Positions 42,157-51,202 of a stretch of 64,000 bases of DNA are shown piece by piece. Source of the DNA: Ga0077530 sp046293075. GTDB taxonomy: Bacteria > Pseudomonadota > Alphaproteobacteria > Rhizobiales > Hyphomicrobiaceae. Where the stretch lies: positions 1-64,000 of the forward strand of contig JBKBPL010000020.1 in assembly GCA_046293075.1 (NCBI GenBank). Direction: 5' to 3'. Position 1 is the first letter of the stretch; every line of letters starts with the position of its first letter. The position numbers and the translations under genes were made by a program. A model generated the notes under the pieces. The model searched no databases. It was not told the origin of the DNA and was given only the letters and a program-made list of their open reading frames with translations.

Positions 42157-43371
42157 ATGGCCACTCACAGGGAATGGCAGGAGGAGCTGACAACACCGGG
42201 AGTGCCACCAGCGGATGCCGTCGCACGCGCGCGCGGTATCGTCGAGACGCTGCGCGCGGCCGGCGACAGGATCGAAGAGGCCCGCGCGCTGCCGTCCGAC
42301 ATCGTTGCTGCACTGCACGAAGCACGCCTGTTCCGCCTCCTGCTGCCGCGCTCGATCGGCGGCGACGAGCTGCATCTCAAGACGCTCGCCGAGGTGATCG
42401 AGATCATTGCGCGGGCCGACGCCAGCACGGCGTGGTGCCTGGGGCAGGCAGCAGGGTGCGCGATGGCGGCGGCATTCCTGAAGCCCGAGGCCGCGCACCG
42501 CCTTTTCGGCCCGGCGGATGCGGTGCTCGCGTGGGGGGCCGGCATCCAGGGCAAGGCTGTCGCCGTGGATGGCGGCTACCGCGTCACAGGAAAGTGGACG
42601 TTTGCGAGCGGCTGCGCGAACGCGACGCTGCTCGGCGGCCACAGCTACGTCTTCGAGGCAGATGGCACGCCACGCAAGCGCGCCGATGGCCGGCAAGTCG
42701 ACCGGACCGCACTCTTCGACGTGTCGAAGGCCCGCATCGACGACATGTGGTACACGCTCGGCCTGCGTGGGACGGCAAGCTACACGTACGAGGTCCAGGA
42801 CCTGTTCGTACCCGAGGACGAGACAGTCGACCGCGAGGCGCCCGCGGAGCTGGTGGCGTGCGGTACACTTTTCATCTTCCCGGGGACCGCGGCCTACGCT
42901 GCCGCATTCAGCGCCCTGATGCTTGGCATTGCTCAGGGCATGGTCAATGATCTTGCCGCGCTCGCCCGGACCAAGACACCGCGCGGCGCGCCGTCGTCGC
43001 TTATGGAAAGCCAGGTGTTCCAGTCCGACCTCGCCCAGCTCGAAGCACGGCTCAGAGCCGCCCGCGCTTATCTTCATGCAACGCTTGACGAGATCTGGGA
43101 GAAGACGCGCGTGACGCGGGAACTCCCGCTGATCGAGCGCGCCAACCTGAAGCTCGCGACCACGTACGCCATTAACCAGGGCGTTGCGATCGCGACCGAT
43201 GCCTACCGCGCCGCGGGGCAGACCGCGATCTTTCCCGTCAATCCGTTCGAGCGGCGGCTGCGCGATGCGTACTCCGCCTCGCAGCAGCTCCAGGGCCGCC
43301 CGGCCAACTTCATCACGATCGGGCGGGTCCTCCTTGGTCTCCCGCCCGACTCGATGGTCGTGCTGGGCTGA
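42157..43371 (+). CDS. Acyl-CoA-dehydrogenase-fold flavin monooxygenase (HsaA/DszC-like)
   Basis: A 404-residue protein; ATG at 42157 follows GGGAGG. It shows the three-part acyl-CoA dehydrogenase fold: helical N-terminus with LHEARLFRLLLPRSIGGDELHLKTLAEVIEIIARADASTAWCLG, a beta domain (GGYRVTGKWTFASGCANATLLGGHSYV, WYTLGLRGTASYTYEVQDLFVPE) and a helical C-terminus. The catalytic Glu of true dehydrogenases is not evident, and the pattern fits reduced-flavin monooxygenases such as HsaA, HpaB-like or DszC types. No flavin reductase is next to it. Convergent with the M24 gene, whose stop is six bases away. Confidence 0.8.
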   Translation: MATHREWQEELTTPGVPPADAVARARGIVETLRAAGDRIEEARALPSDIVAALHEARLFRLLLPRSIGGDELHLKTLAEVIEIIARADASTAWCLGQAAGCAMAAAFLKPEAAHRLFGPADAVLAWGAGIQGKAVAVDGGYRVTGKWTFASGCANATLLGGHSYVFEADGTPRKRADGRQVDRTALFDVSKARIDDMWYTLGLRGTASYTYEVQDLFVPEDETVDREAPAELVACGTLFIFPGTAAYAAAFSALMLGIAQGMVNDLAALARTKTPRGAPSSLMESQVFQSDLAQLEARLRAARAYLHATLDEIWEKTRVTRELPLIERANLKLATTYAINQGVAIATDAYRAAGQTAIFPVNPFERRLRDAYSASQQLQGRPANFITIGRVLLGLPPDSMVVLG

Positions 43372-43377
43372 GTGGCG

Positions 43378-44565
43378 TCAGACGCCGGCCGCGTTGTAGC
43401 CCCGTCCCCCGTCGCCGAGCGCCTCGTAGCCGTTGTCGGTCACGAGGATCGTATCCTCGAGTTTGACGAAGCCGCGTGTCGGATGGGCGAGCGTCGTCTC
43501 GATGGAGATGACGTAGCCGGCCTCCAGCGGGCACTCCTTGTCATAGCCCTCGTAGGACATGCGCGGGAGGTCCTGCAGGCGCGGCGCCTCATGGGTCACG
43601 AGGCCCATGCCGTGCGCCATGAAGTGCGCGTATTTGCGGTGCGGCGAGGCATCAAGCATCCGCTCCGCCACCGCCGCGATGTCGCCGCCGCGCGCGCCTG
43701 CCCGGATCGGCTTGCGCACGGCCTGCTGCACCTCGTCGACGAAGGCAAGCAGGTCCTCGTACGCCGCGTCCACCTTACCGCCAACGACGCCCATGCGGCA
43801 AAGGTCGCCGATGTAGCCTTTGTAGTTGCCGCCCGAGTCGAGCGAGATGATATCGCCGTCGGCGAGCCGCTGCTCCGATGGGGCACGGTTGAGGCTCGTG
43901 CCGGCAGTCATCAGGCAATAGTCGAAGACGAGGCCGCGATTGACCTCCTCGCGGCGCAGCGCCTCGACGACGTCGAGCTTCCTCGCGCCCGGCATGCAAT
44001 GCTTGCGGAAGGTGGCCAGCATGGCATCGACCACGCGTTCTGAAGCCTCGCGCAGGTAGCCGATCTCCTCCGGCGTCTTCTTGGCACGCAGCCGCTCGAG
44101 CGGGAAGACGGCATCCACCAGGTCGGCATTCGCGACGCCGCGACGCAGCACAGCCTCAGCGTCGGCCGGCAGAAAAGCAGACTCGACCCCGATGCGGCGC
44201 ACAGGACCGAGCTTGTTGATGTGCTCGACAACCTCACGCATGGTCGCCTTGGTGCCCGTCGTGCCGAGCTTCAAGGTCGGCTGCCAGAACTTGCCGAGCT
44301 CGCGCTCGAAGTTCTCCATGGTGCAGCCGATATAGGCCGCGTTCTCGGGCTTGCCTTTCTGGTAGACGATCGCGGGCAGGTAGCGTGTCGTACCCGCCGC
44401 CTCCATGGTATCGAAGAAGAAGAAGCGATAGCCCCCGAGCAGATACTGCACATTGTGCTTTGACGTGGCGACCAGCACGTCGATGCCGGCATCATCCAAC
44501 AGCTTGTCGAGATGCTTGGTGTCGAACGGAATGGGCTTCCTGATTTCGGCTTCGGCAACGGCCAT
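43378..44565 (-). CDS. M24-family metallopeptidase-fold hydrolase
   Basis: A 395-residue pita-bread-fold protein with a creatinase-like N-terminal domain and an M24 catalytic domain. All five metal ligands are present: Asp243 in SLDSGG, Asp254 in IGDLCR, His318 in AHGMGL, Glu356 in ISIETT and Glu370 in KLEDT. AGGAGG precedes the ATG. Members include Xaa-Pro peptidases, creatinase, ectoine hydrolase and the DMSP lyase DddP; the sequence alone does not separate these. Its place near a peptide-type transporter favours hydrolysis of an imported amide or dipeptide. Confidence 0.88.
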   Translation of the reverse strand: MAVAEAEIRKPIPFDTKHLDKLLDDAGIDVLVATSKHNVQYLLGGYRFFFFDTMEAAGTTRYLPAIVYQKGKPENAAYIGCTMENFERELGKFWQPTLKLGTTGTKATMREVVEHINKLGPVRRIGVESAFLPADAEAVLRRGVANADLVDAVFPLERLRAKKTPEEIGYLREASERVVDAMLATFRKHCMPGARKLDVVEALRREEVNRGLVFDYCLMTAGTSLNRAPSEQRLADGDIISLDSGGNYKGYIGDLCRMGVVGGKVDAAYEDLLAFVDEVQQAVRKPIRAGARGGDIAAVAERMLDASPHRKYAHFMAHGMGLVTHEAPRLQDLPRMSYEGYDKECPLEAGYVISIETTLAHPTRGFVKLEDTILVTDNGYEALGDGGRGYNAAGV

Positions 44566-44907
44566 GAGCGAACCTCCTGACAGCGCGTATGCATTTATGT
44601 GCCCCGGTCCGGTCGCGCAGCCGTCCGGCGGTCATCGCTCAGAACTATAGCGCTCCCTCGGACCTCGGGGCCACCGCTTTGCCATTCGAAATTCGCCCGC
44701 GGTCCGTGTCGAGCCGCTACGCTGGCGAGGTCCCGACCGCCCTCGTCTGTCTCGGGGATGCTCTGCCGAATGCCTCTCCGGCGCCCATGATCGACATGGC
44801 AGACAGGTTCTGCGCTCCCTGGCCGGCGATGCGGCTTGCTGGCACTGTAAAGCCGTATTGACGACAGATGCATCGTAAACGGAAGAAATCTAGGGAGAGA
44901 CAAAGAT
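44566..44907. other. Divergent intergenic region between M24 and LLM genes
   Basis: About 340 bases with no supported gene. ATGCAT occurs near both ends (about 44590 and 44870). A TTGACG near 44861 may be part of a promoter for the LLM gene, whose GGGAGAGA ribosome site is clear. Confidence 0.4.
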
Positions 44908-45984
44908 ATGGAATTCGGGATCCTGTTCACCTCCCATCCGCACAAGGACCGGGAGCCCTATCCGCATCAGGCGGTTCATGCCCGGGTCACCGACGAGATC
45001 GTCACCGCCGACCGCCTCGGTTTCGACTATGCCTGGCTCGCCGAGCATCACTTCTCGACCGAGTATGGGATCATGCCGGATGTTTGGGTCTACGCGGGCT
45101 ACCTCGCCGGACTGACGAAGCGGATCCGGCTCGGCATGGCGGTCGTCACGCTGCCGCTCGCCAATCCTGTGCGCGTCGTTGAAAACGCCAACTTCGTCGA
45201 CATCTTGAGTGGCGGCCGCGTGGCGCTTGGCCTCGGCTCGGGCTACCGCAAGTACGAGTTCGACGGGTTCGGTCTCGACTTCGACGCGCGGCGCGACATG
45301 CAGGACGAGGCGCTGGCGCTGATGCTCGATCTGTTCCGCACCGGTAAGACCAATCGCAGGGGCAAGTACTTCACCGCCATCGTCGCGGGCGACTACGAGC
45401 TGCTCCCGCAGCCGCTGCAGAAGCCTTACCCGCCGCTATATCTTGCAGGCGCGACCGACCGCTCGATCGGAACTGCCGGCAAGCTCGGTTTCGGCCTCAT
45501 GCTCTCGACGCTGACGCCCTTCGATACGCTGTCGAAGCAGGTCGCGCATTACCGTGCGAAGCTGGCTGAAGCGAGCGCGGAGGCCCGCGCCAATCCCGCA
45601 TTCGGCCAGATCGACATCGCCCGCTGGGTTTATGTTGCAGAGAGTGATGCGCAGGCCAAGAAGGACAGCGAGGAAGGACTGCTTCGCCATCTGAGGCACT
45701 TCTTCGGCGGGCACCAGTCGGGCTACCTCGGGCAGGTCGCGCAGGGTAAGGACTCGGTCGCGATGGCGCTCGAGTATGACACATTGGCACGCTCGACCAT
45801 CATCCACGGCTCGCCGGACACGGTCATAGCGCGCATCGAGGAACTCAAGGCGAAGACGGGCCTCACGTCGCTGATGCTGCACTATCCGCCCTGGTATGGG
45901 AGCGAAAAAGCCAAGGCGTCGCTGGAGCTGTTCGCAGGCGAGGTCATTCCGCGCCTGCGCCCGCCAGCCAAGGCGGCCGAGTAA
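44908..45984 (+). CDS. LLM-class flavin-dependent oxidoreductase, second copy
   Basis: A 358-residue luciferase-like monooxygenase. Landmarks are RLGFDYAWLAEHHFSTEYG, LTKRIRLGMAVVTLPLANPVRVVENANFVDILSGGRVALGLGSGYRKYEFDGFG and PPLYLAGATDRSIGTAGKLGFG. GGGAGAGA precedes the ATG. It is divergent from the M24 gene and ends before a strong hairpin. It shares the family, not close identity, with the gene at 13403. It needs reduced flavin from an unlinked reductase. Confidence 0.9.
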   Translation: MEFGILFTSHPHKDREPYPHQAVHARVTDEIVTADRLGFDYAWLAEHHFSTEYGIMPDVWVYAGYLAGLTKRIRLGMAVVTLPLANPVRVVENANFVDILSGGRVALGLGSGYRKYEFDGFGLDFDARRDMQDEALALMLDLFRTGKTNRRGKYFTAIVAGDYELLPQPLQKPYPPLYLAGATDRSIGTAGKLGFGLMLSTLTPFDTLSKQVAHYRAKLAEASAEARANPAFGQIDIARWVYVAESDAQAKKDSEEGLLRHLRHFFGGHQSGYLGQVAQGKDSVAMALEYDTLARSTIIHGSPDTVIARIEELKAKTGLTSLMLHYPPWYGSEKAKASLELFAGEVIPRLRPPAKAAE

Positions 45985-45993
45985 GGCCCCTGC

Positions 45994-46021
45994 GAAGAGA
46001 GGCCGAACGGAGCCTCTCTTC
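45994..46021. terminator. Bidirectional hairpin between LLM and RND genes
   Basis: Perfect 10-base arms GAAGAGAGGC and GCCTCTCTTC around an 8-base loop, located between two convergent genes (stops at 45984 and 46029). There is no long T-run on either side, so it may act with Rho or mainly stabilise 3' ends. Confidence 0.65.
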
Positions 46022-46028
46022 TGGGAGG

Positions 46029-49000
46029 CTAGGCGTGTGTACCTTCGCTTGCCGGGGCAATGGTGTCATCGGTGCGCGTCGGCTCCTTGCGTGCACCGAA
46101 CATGCGCATGACGAAGACGTAGAACACCGGCACGAAGATGATCGCCAGGACTGTCGCGGAAATCATGCCGCCGAGCACGCCCGTGCCGATCGCGTTCTGG
46201 CTCGCCGCGCTCGCGCCAACGGCGCGGGCCAGTGGAACGACGCCCAGCGTGAAGGCGAGCGACGTCATGAGAATGGGGCGAAAGCGGAGCTGCGCGGCCT
46301 CGACCGTGGCGTCGATCACCGACTTGCCTGCCGCGTGCAGGTCCTTGGCGAACTCGACGATGAGGATGGCGTTCTTTGCGGACAATCCGATGATCGCGAT
46401 CAGGCCGACCATGAAATAGACGTCGTTCGGCATGCCACGCAGCGTAACGGCGAGGACAGAGCCGATCACGCCGAGCGGCACGACGAGCATGACCGCGAGG
46501 GGAACGGACCAGCTTTCATAGAGCGCCGCCAGCAGCAGAAACACGAACAGGACGCTGAGGCCGATCAGGTAGGGTGCTTGTGATCCGGACTGAATCTCTT
46601 GCAGCGACTGGCCCGTCCACTCGTAGCCGAAGCCGGTTGGCAGGCTCGCTGCAAGCCGCTGCATCTCTTGGATCGCTTCGCCGGACGAATGACCGGGTGC
46701 GGCTTGACCGCCGATCCGCACGGCAGGATAGCCGTTGTAGCCGACGACCTGCGAAGGTCCCTTCGCCCATTCAATGCGCGCGAAGGCCGAGAGCGGCACC
46801 ATGCCGCCGGCGGCATTGCGCACGTTCAGCTTGAGCAGATCCGGCGTCTGCATGCGCTGGCCCTCCTCTGCCTGAACGGTAACGCGCTGCATTCTTCCGG
46901 CATTGGGAAAGTCGTTCACGTACGTGGAGCCGAGATTGGCGGTGATCGTCGAGTTGATTTCTGCGAACGTCACGCCGAAGGTGTTCGCCTTTTCGCGGTC
47001 GATGACGAGCATGACCTGGGCTGAATCGGGCAGGCCCTCCACACGCAGGCCCGCGAGCTTCGGGCTGGTCGCGGCGGCCGCCATGAGCTGATTGCGCGCC
47101 GCGGCAAGTTGGGCCTGCCCGAGGCCGCCGCGGTCCTGCAGGCGGAACGAGAAGCCGCTGGTCGTGCCAAGGCCCTGTATCGGCGGCGGGGACAGCGCAA
47201 AGGAGAGGGCGTCACGGATTTGCATGAGCTTGCCGTTGGCCCGCATGGCAATGGCATGCGCGGAGTCTTCGGGGCCGCGCATGCTCCAGTCCTTGAGCGT
47301 GACGAACGCCAGCGCGGCATTCTGCCCGGCGCCCGAGAAGCTGAAGCCCGAGATCGCGATGACCCGATCGACGGCCTTCTCCGCAAGGAAGGCATCCTCG
47401 ATCTGGCGGATCACCTCGAGTGTCCGGTTGGCGCTCGCTTCCGGCGGTGTCTGGATATCGACGATCAGGTAGCCCTGGTCCTCGTTGGGAAGGAATGCCG
47501 TCGGCAGCCGGACATAGGCCCAACCGAGGCCGGCGAGCAGCGCCAGGTAGATGACCATGAAGCGTCCCGGACGGCGCACGATGCGGCTGACCGCGCCGCT
47601 GTAGCCCCTCGAGGTCCGGGTAAAGCCGCGATTGAACCAGCCGAAGAACCCGCCCTTCTCATGATGTCCCTGCGGAATGGGCTTGAGGAACGTTGCGCAG
47701 AGTGCCGGCGTCAGCGACAGGGCCAGGAAGCCAGAGAACAAGATCGAGACGACCATGGTCAGGCTGAATTGCTGATAGATGATCCCGACCGCGCCCGGAA
47801 AGAAGGCCATCGGCACGAAGACTGCGGTGAGCACCAGGGTTATGCCGACGATCGCGCCGGTGATCTGGCCCATGGCCTTGCGCGTTGCCTCGCGCGGCGG
47901 CAGTCCTTCCTCGGACATGATGCGCTCGACATTTTCGATGACGACAATGGCGTCGTCGACGAGGATGCCGATGGCGAGCACCATGGCGAACATCGTCAGC
48001 ACGTTGATCGAAAAGCCTGCGGCATAGAGCACGGCGCAGGTGCCAAGCAGAGCGATCGGCACGACGATCGTCGGAATGATCGTATAACGGAAGCTCTGCA
48101 GGAACAGAAACATCACGAGGAAGACGAGGAGCATCGCTTCCGCGAGCGTATGGAGCACCTTCTCGATCGACACCTTGACGAACGGCGAGGTGTCGTAGGG
48201 AATGCTGTATTCGATGCCGGGCGGGAAGAACCGCGCGAGCTCATCCATCTTGGCGTGGATGGCGGTGGAGGTTGCGAGCGCGTTGCCGGTGGGCGAGAGC
48301 TGAACGCCGATGGCCGCGGTGGGCTGGCGGTTAAGGCGGGTTGAGAAGGCATAGCTCTCGCCGCCGATCTCGACACGGGCGACGTCGCGCAGGCGTACGG
48401 ACGAGCCGTCGGGATTGGCGCGCAGTACGATCGAGCCGAATTCCTCGGGCGACGTGAGCTGACCCTGAACAAGAACCGTCGCGGAGATCTGCTGCGTGAT
48501 CGGATTTGGCTGTGCGCCGATGGCGCCGGCCGCAACCTGGGCATTCTGCGCCCGGATCGCGGTCAGGATGTCGTCGGCTGTGAGACGCAGACCGAGCATC
48601 CTGTCCGGGTCCATCCAGATGCGCATGGAGCGCTGCGTGGCGAAAAGCGTCGCGCTGCCCACCCCCGGAATGCGCCGGATCTCACCCATGACATTGCGGT
48701 TCGAATAGTCGCCAAGGCCGATCGCATCGAGCCGCCCGTCGGTCGACCTCAACGCGATGACGAGAAGGAAGCCGGTGCCGGCCTGCTCGACGCGCAGCCC
48801 CTGCTGGACGACGGCCTGAGGCAAGCGCGATTCAACGCGGCGAATGCGGTTCTGCACCTCGACCTGTGCCTCGCCGACGCGCGTGCCGGGTGCGAATGTC
48901 GCCGTGAGTTGAATGCGGCCTGAAGAATCGGAAGTCGACTCGAAGTAAATGAGTCCGGGAACGCCGTTGAGTTCCTCCTCGATCGGTCGCGTGACACTCT

Positions 49001-49175
49001 GGTACATGTCTTCGGGCGAGGCGCCCGGGAAATTGGTCTGCACGGAGATCTGCGGCGGTGCCACCGTCGGGTACTGCGCAACCGGCAGCAGCGGGATGGT
49101 AATCGCGCCAGCGATCATGATGAAGATGGCGACCACCCAGGCAAAGACGGGGCGGTTGATGAAGAAGCTCGGCAT
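46029..49175 (-). CDS. RND multidrug efflux pump inner-membrane subunit (AcrB/MexB type)
   Basis: A 1048-residue HAE-1 RND transporter, full length. The start MPSFFINRPVFAWVVAIFIMIAGAITIPLLPVAQYP is typical, helix 4 carries the proton-relay pair in GILVDDAIVVIENVERIM, and porter-domain landmarks such as FPGASPEDMYQSVTRPIEEELNGVPGL and the later MVGLIAIIGLSAKNAILIVEFAKDL are intact. It exports drugs or other amphiphiles using the proton gradient, with the MFP upstream and an outer-membrane channel encoded elsewhere. Confidence 0.95.
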   Translation of the reverse strand: MPSFFINRPVFAWVVAIFIMIAGAITIPLLPVAQYPTVAPPQISVQTNFPGASPEDMYQSVTRPIEEELNGVPGLIYFESTSDSSGRIQLTATFAPGTRVGEAQVEVQNRIRRVESRLPQAVVQQGLRVEQAGTGFLLVIALRSTDGRLDAIGLGDYSNRNVMGEIRRIPGVGSATLFATQRSMRIWMDPDRMLGLRLTADDILTAIRAQNAQVAAGAIGAQPNPITQQISATVLVQGQLTSPEEFGSIVLRANPDGSSVRLRDVARVEIGGESYAFSTRLNRQPTAAIGVQLSPTGNALATSTAIHAKMDELARFFPPGIEYSIPYDTSPFVKVSIEKVLHTLAEAMLLVFLVMFLFLQSFRYTIIPTIVVPIALLGTCAVLYAAGFSINVLTMFAMVLAIGILVDDAIVVIENVERIMSEEGLPPREATRKAMGQITGAIVGITLVLTAVFVPMAFFPGAVGIIYQQFSLTMVVSILFSGFLALSLTPALCATFLKPIPQGHHEKGGFFGWFNRGFTRTSRGYSGAVSRIVRRPGRFMVIYLALLAGLGWAYVRLPTAFLPNEDQGYLIVDIQTPPEASANRTLEVIRQIEDAFLAEKAVDRVIAISGFSFSGAGQNAALAFVTLKDWSMRGPEDSAHAIAMRANGKLMQIRDALSFALSPPPIQGLGTTSGFSFRLQDRGGLGQAQLAAARNQLMAAAATSPKLAGLRVEGLPDSAQVMLVIDREKANTFGVTFAEINSTITANLGSTYVNDFPNAGRMQRVTVQAEEGQRMQTPDLLKLNVRNAAGGMVPLSAFARIEWAKGPSQVVGYNGYPAVRIGGQAAPGHSSGEAIQEMQRLAASLPTGFGYEWTGQSLQEIQSGSQAPYLIGLSVLFVFLLLAALYESWSVPLAVMLVVPLGVIGSVLAVTLRGMPNDVYFMVGLIAIIGLSAKNAILIVEFAKDLHAAGKSVIDATVEAAQLRFRPILMTSLAFTLGVVPLARAVGASAASQNAIGTGVLGGMISATVLAIIFVPVFYVFVMRMFGARKEPTRTDDTIAPASEGTHA

Positions 49176-49220
49176 GGCTCTCGGTGTCTTGATTGTTGAT
49201 GCGCGCTGCGTTCGCGCCGT

Positions 49221-50396
49221 CTAATTCTTGGCGGCGCCGCCGTTTGATGCGGCTTTCCAGGGCTGAGGCACGACGGGGGCGCCCGGACGCAGTTTCTGGA
49301 AACCTTCGACGATGACCTGCTCGCCTGCCTGGAGGCCGTTCTCAATCACCCAGCGATCGCCCACGATCCGTCCTGTTGTTACCGCTCGCAGTTCGGCCGT
49401 CTTGCCGTCCTTGACGACATAGAGCAGCGCGCGGCCGCTGCCGTCGCGCTGGACAGCCTGCTGTGGAACGGCAAGGACATTGCGCTGCACGCCCTGCTGG
49501 ATGATGACGCGGACGTACATGCCGGGCAGAAGATCGCCTTCAGGGTTGGGAAATTCGCCGCGCAGTGTAACCTGGCCCGTCAGGGCGTCGACGGCGGCCT
49601 CCGAGAACAGCAGCCGCCCCGTATGCTGGTAGGGAGAACCGTCGTCGAAGTTGAGGCGCACGGGCGCTTCATCGGGCATGTTGCTCGCAACCTCGCCGGC
49701 CTTCAGGGCGCGCCGGAGATGGAGAAGCTCGTTCGCGGACTGGGTGAAGTCGGCGTACACCGGATCAAGCTGCTGGATGGTCGCAAGTATGTCCGCCGCC
49801 GAGGTCCCGACGAGCGCGCCTTCCGTAATGAGCGCCCGGCCGATGCGGCCGCTGATCGGTGCGCGCACCTCCGAGTACTGCAGGTTTAGCTCTGCAGCCG
49901 CGAGCCCGGCCTTTGCTGCCGCCACGTCGGCATCGGCCTGTGCCAGGACGGCGGCGGCTGTCTCGTACTGCTGGGCACTGGTGATGTCGCGCTGGCGCAG
50001 TGCCGTCTGCCGATCGGCATTCTGACGCGCCTGGAGCTGAGCGGCCTCGGCGCGTTGGAGCGTGGCGCGCGCACTGTCCACCTGCACTTTGAAGGGTGCC
50101 GGGTCGATCCGATAGAGGACCTCGCCCTGCTTGACGAGGCTGCCCTGCTCGAACACGCGCGCGACGACGATGCCGGAGACGCGCGGACGCACCTCCGCGA
50201 TGCGTGTCGGCGCGATGCGCCCGGGCAGCTCGTTCAGTATGGGCACGTCCTCGGGCGCGACGGCGAGCACACTGACCGGCACCGGTATGTTCGGTGGCAT
50301 CTGCGCCCCCGCGTTGTGCGGCGTGCCGGCAGCGGTGAGCATCACGGCTGCGCCCAGCAAGGCGGCCGCTATCCTGGACATCACATGCGATGACAT
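49221..50396 (-). CDS. RND efflux periplasmic adaptor (membrane fusion protein)
   Basis: A 391-residue AcrA/MexA-type adaptor. The signal peptide ends near AGAQMPPN; no lipobox cysteine is seen, so the protein is secreted and not lipidated, unlike AcrA. The lipoyl halves (PGRIAPTRIAEVRPRVSGIVVARVFEQGSLVKQGEVLYRIDPAPF and NLQYSEVRAPISGRIGRALITEGALVG) flank an alpha-hairpin rich in Ala and Gln. It lies between tetR and the pump gene on the same strand, with gaps of about 50 bases. Confidence 0.93.
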   Translation of the reverse strand: MSSHVMSRIAAALLGAAVMLTAAGTPHNAGAQMPPNIPVPVSVLAVAPEDVPILNELPGRIAPTRIAEVRPRVSGIVVARVFEQGSLVKQGEVLYRIDPAPFKVQVDSARATLQRAEAAQLQARQNADRQTALRQRDITSAQQYETAAAVLAQADADVAAAKAGLAAAELNLQYSEVRAPISGRIGRALITEGALVGTSAADILATIQQLDPVYADFTQSANELLHLRRALKAGEVASNMPDEAPVRLNFDDGSPYQHTGRLLFSEAAVDALTGQVTLRGEFPNPEGDLLPGMYVRVIIQQGVQRNVLAVPQQAVQRDGSGRALLYVVKDGKTAELRAVTTGRIVGDRWVIENGLQAGEQVIVEGFQKLRPGAPVVPQPWKAASNGGAAKN

Positions 50397-50449
50397 GGCG
50401 AGCTTCCTAGAGGATGAGACGAAAGCGGCACTCAGGCCGGCAGACTGCG

Positions 50450-51022
50450 TTAGTGTGGCTCGGGTGCGCCTGGCGCGTCGGGGCGCAGAAGGGCGCGCAT
50501 ATCGGCGAGGAGTTGTTCACGCTCCTGATCGGGCCATCGATAGAAGCCGAAGGCTTCGACGAGTTTCAGCCCCTCGAGTGCAAGAAAGACGACCCTCGCC
50601 CGGCTGGGCTCAGGAGATGTCGCTTCGACCTCGTGGAGGAACGCCTTGAAGGGCTCCCGAATCGCGCCGCGAAGATCATTATGCTGATTGAGTGCGACAG
50701 CAAGATCAAGAGCAACGTCCCGATCAAGTTCGAGCTTTCCGTGTTGCAGGGCTGCAATCAGCCCGAGGATTGCCGCGTCCGGCTTATTCCCCTCCTGATC
50801 GATGAAGGAACGCATCCGTTGCGCCTCGGACGCCACCCGGCGCTCGATCACCGCCTTTATGAGCGCCTGCTTGGTCTTGTAATCGTAAAGCACGCTGGCC
50901 TTGCTGATGCCGGCCTCGGCGGCGACGGCATCGAGCGTCAGCCGAACGGCGCCGTCGCGTGCAACCACGCGCTCGGCGGCATCCAACAGGGCCATGCGGT
51001 CGATCGTTCTTGTGCGTCCCAT
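50450..51022 (-). CDS. TetR-family regulator of the RND operon
   Basis: A 190-residue TetR protein. The helix-turn-helix is MALLDAAERVVARDGAVRLTLDAVAAEAGISKASVLYDYKTKQALIKAVIERR, followed by a helical ligand domain. It is the first gene of the efflux operon and probably represses it and itself; several GGAT/ATCC half-sites lie 12-31 bases upstream of its start. Confidence 0.9.
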   Translation of the reverse strand: MGRTRTIDRMALLDAAERVVARDGAVRLTLDAVAAEAGISKASVLYDYKTKQALIKAVIERRVASEAQRMRSFIDQEGNKPDAAILGLIAALQHGKLELDRDVALDLAVALNQHNDLRGAIREPFKAFLHEVEATSPEPSRARVVFLALEGLKLVEAFGFYRWPDQEREQLLADMRALLRPDAPGAPEPH

Positions 51023-51033
51023 TCGGGGGCCTC

Positions 51034-51053
51034 GGATTTATATCCGACCGGAT
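51034..51053. promoter_or_regulatory. Candidate TetR operator before the efflux operon
   Basis: GGAT at 51034-51037 faces ATCC at 51042-51045, and ATCCG-AC-CGGAT (51042-51053) is a perfect inverted repeat. The overlapping symmetric half-sites lie just upstream of the tetR start, where an autoregulatory operator is expected. Confidence 0.55.
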
Positions 51054-51202
51054 GGAAATTAATTGACCAGGGCGCAATGTCAATTCACGAAATGATGAGG
51101 CTGCGAGTGCGCGACCCGGCCGCAGGACTTGGCTGCCGTCAAGAAAATGCTGTCACAGGAGAGACTTTTGGGCGCGGTGGCGGCGGCGTCGTGGCCACGC
51201 GG

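Noticed and set aside
13403..45984. The two LLM oxidoreductase genes as a recent duplication
   Set aside because: They share only family-level motifs; sequences differ throughout and they sit in unrelated contexts.
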